Below, in pieces: positions 7,743 to 8,103 of a stretch of 8,103 nucleotides of DNA (position 1 is the first letter of the stretch; each line of letters begins with the position of its first letter). The notes under the pieces are model-generated. The model ran no database searches and was not told the DNA's origin. It saw nothing but the letters and a program-made list of their open reading frames with translations. Source of the stretch: Eggerthellaceae bacterium (GTDB lineage: Bacteria; Actinomycetota; Coriobacteriia; Coriobacteriales; Eggerthellaceae). The translations under genes and the position numbers were made by a program. The DNA lies in contig CAADXT010000126.1 in assembly GCA_900753095.1 (NCBI GenBank), positions 1 to 8,103 on the forward strand. Direction: 5' to 3'.

Positions 7743-8103
7743 ACGGAAAAGGCGCTTACAAAGACGAAGCTGGTTATTGCCGTTTGCGCGGCAGTACTGC
7801 TTGCTGCGCTTTTTGTCCCCTTTTCTGCTTATGCCGATGAGGTTTCAAGCCCGCAAGGCGAAAGCGCTTCCCAAGAGAGCGCTACCGAAACGGTAAGGGT
7901 CGGGTTCTACCAATCTCGTAACTTCCAAGAAGGGGACGCGGACGATCAGCCGAAAAGCGGGTATGGATACGAGTACCTGCAACGGGTGGCATCGTATGCG
8001 GGCTGGCAGTGCGAATACGAGTACGGCACGTGGCAAGAGCTCTACGATAAGCTCGCCCGTGGCGAAATCGACGTTATGGCGGGCGTGTCCCGGACCGAAG
8101 AGC
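7743..8103 (+). CDS. Exported solute-binding domain protein, 5' part, without a standard start codon
   Basis: Cut off by the right edge; 120 codons are visible. Numbering from ACG 7743, residues 2-10 are basic (EKALTKTKL), 11-25 are hydrophobic, and AYA-DE (29-33) is a good signal peptidase I site, so the protein is exported. A short Ser/Glu-rich linker leads to a domain starting near 51 (VRVGFYQ), with GYGYEYLQRVASYAGWQCEY (73-92) and GEIDVMAGVSRTEE (107-120). This is the pattern of the family 3 periplasmic solute-binding fold. In gut anaerobes such domains often form the sensor of GGDEF, EAL or histidine kinase proteins, but the rest is not visible. The frame is closed upstream by TAA at 7701-7703, and no ATG, GTG or TTG occurs before the domain. 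ACG sits exactly where ATG is expected. Either ACG is used, the start was mutated and the gene is poorly expressed, or there is a sequencing error. Confidence 0.75.

Overview
The window holds a heat-shock chaperone operon, all on the + strand: dnaK, grpE, a dnaJ-type gene, hspR and clpB. It is followed by the 5' end of an exported solute-binding-domain gene that runs off the right edge. The order dnaK-grpE-dnaJ-hspR with a MerR-type HspR repressor is characteristic of Actinomycetota. Three traits lead me to suspect Coriobacteriia (Eggerthella/Slackia-like), but this is inference from pattern and not a confirmed assignment: a zinc-finger-less DnaJ, moderately GC-rich codon use, and a solute-binding protein of the kind often fused to signalling domains in gut anaerobes.

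Layout. 1-34 is a perfect 15-bp hairpin, probably a terminator of the preceding gene. 35-387 has no gene I can assign, although one minus-strand frame is open from 239 to the left edge and another strong inverted repeat lies at 263-288. A near-consensus sigma-70-type promoter (TTGACA-N17-TATTAT, 388-416) with an overlapping HAIR-like inverted motif is followed by a leader of about 170 nt and dnaK (596-2512). grpE starts 2 nt after dnaK (2515-3129). A structured gap of 256 nt, beginning with a terminator-like hairpin, precedes dnaJ (3386-4342). hspR (4336-4722) overlaps dnaJ by 7 nt. A 109-nt gap with two hairpins, the second running into the Shine-Dalgarno sequence, precedes clpB (4832-7582). 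Directly after the clpB stop lies a 16-bp site one base from the consensus ParB-binding parS sequence (7583-7598), then a textbook intrinsic terminator (7623-7663). The last gene has a clear signal peptide and solute-binding domain but no ATG, GTG or TTG start; the codon at the expected start position is ACG.

How the genes work together. DnaK, its J-domain partner and GrpE form the Hsp70 folding cycle. ClpB pulls proteins out of aggregates and passes them to DnaK. HspR represses the operon through HAIR sites and, in studied actinobacteria, uses DnaK as co-repressor, so one transcript would encode the machine and its own feedback sensor. This core is well known. The parts worth a second look are the parS-like site, the missing start codon, the Gram-negative-type insert in an actinobacterial-looking DnaK, the hairpins controlling access to dnaJ and clpB, and the unexplained left intergenic region. 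I found no sign of a wholly new multi-gene system.
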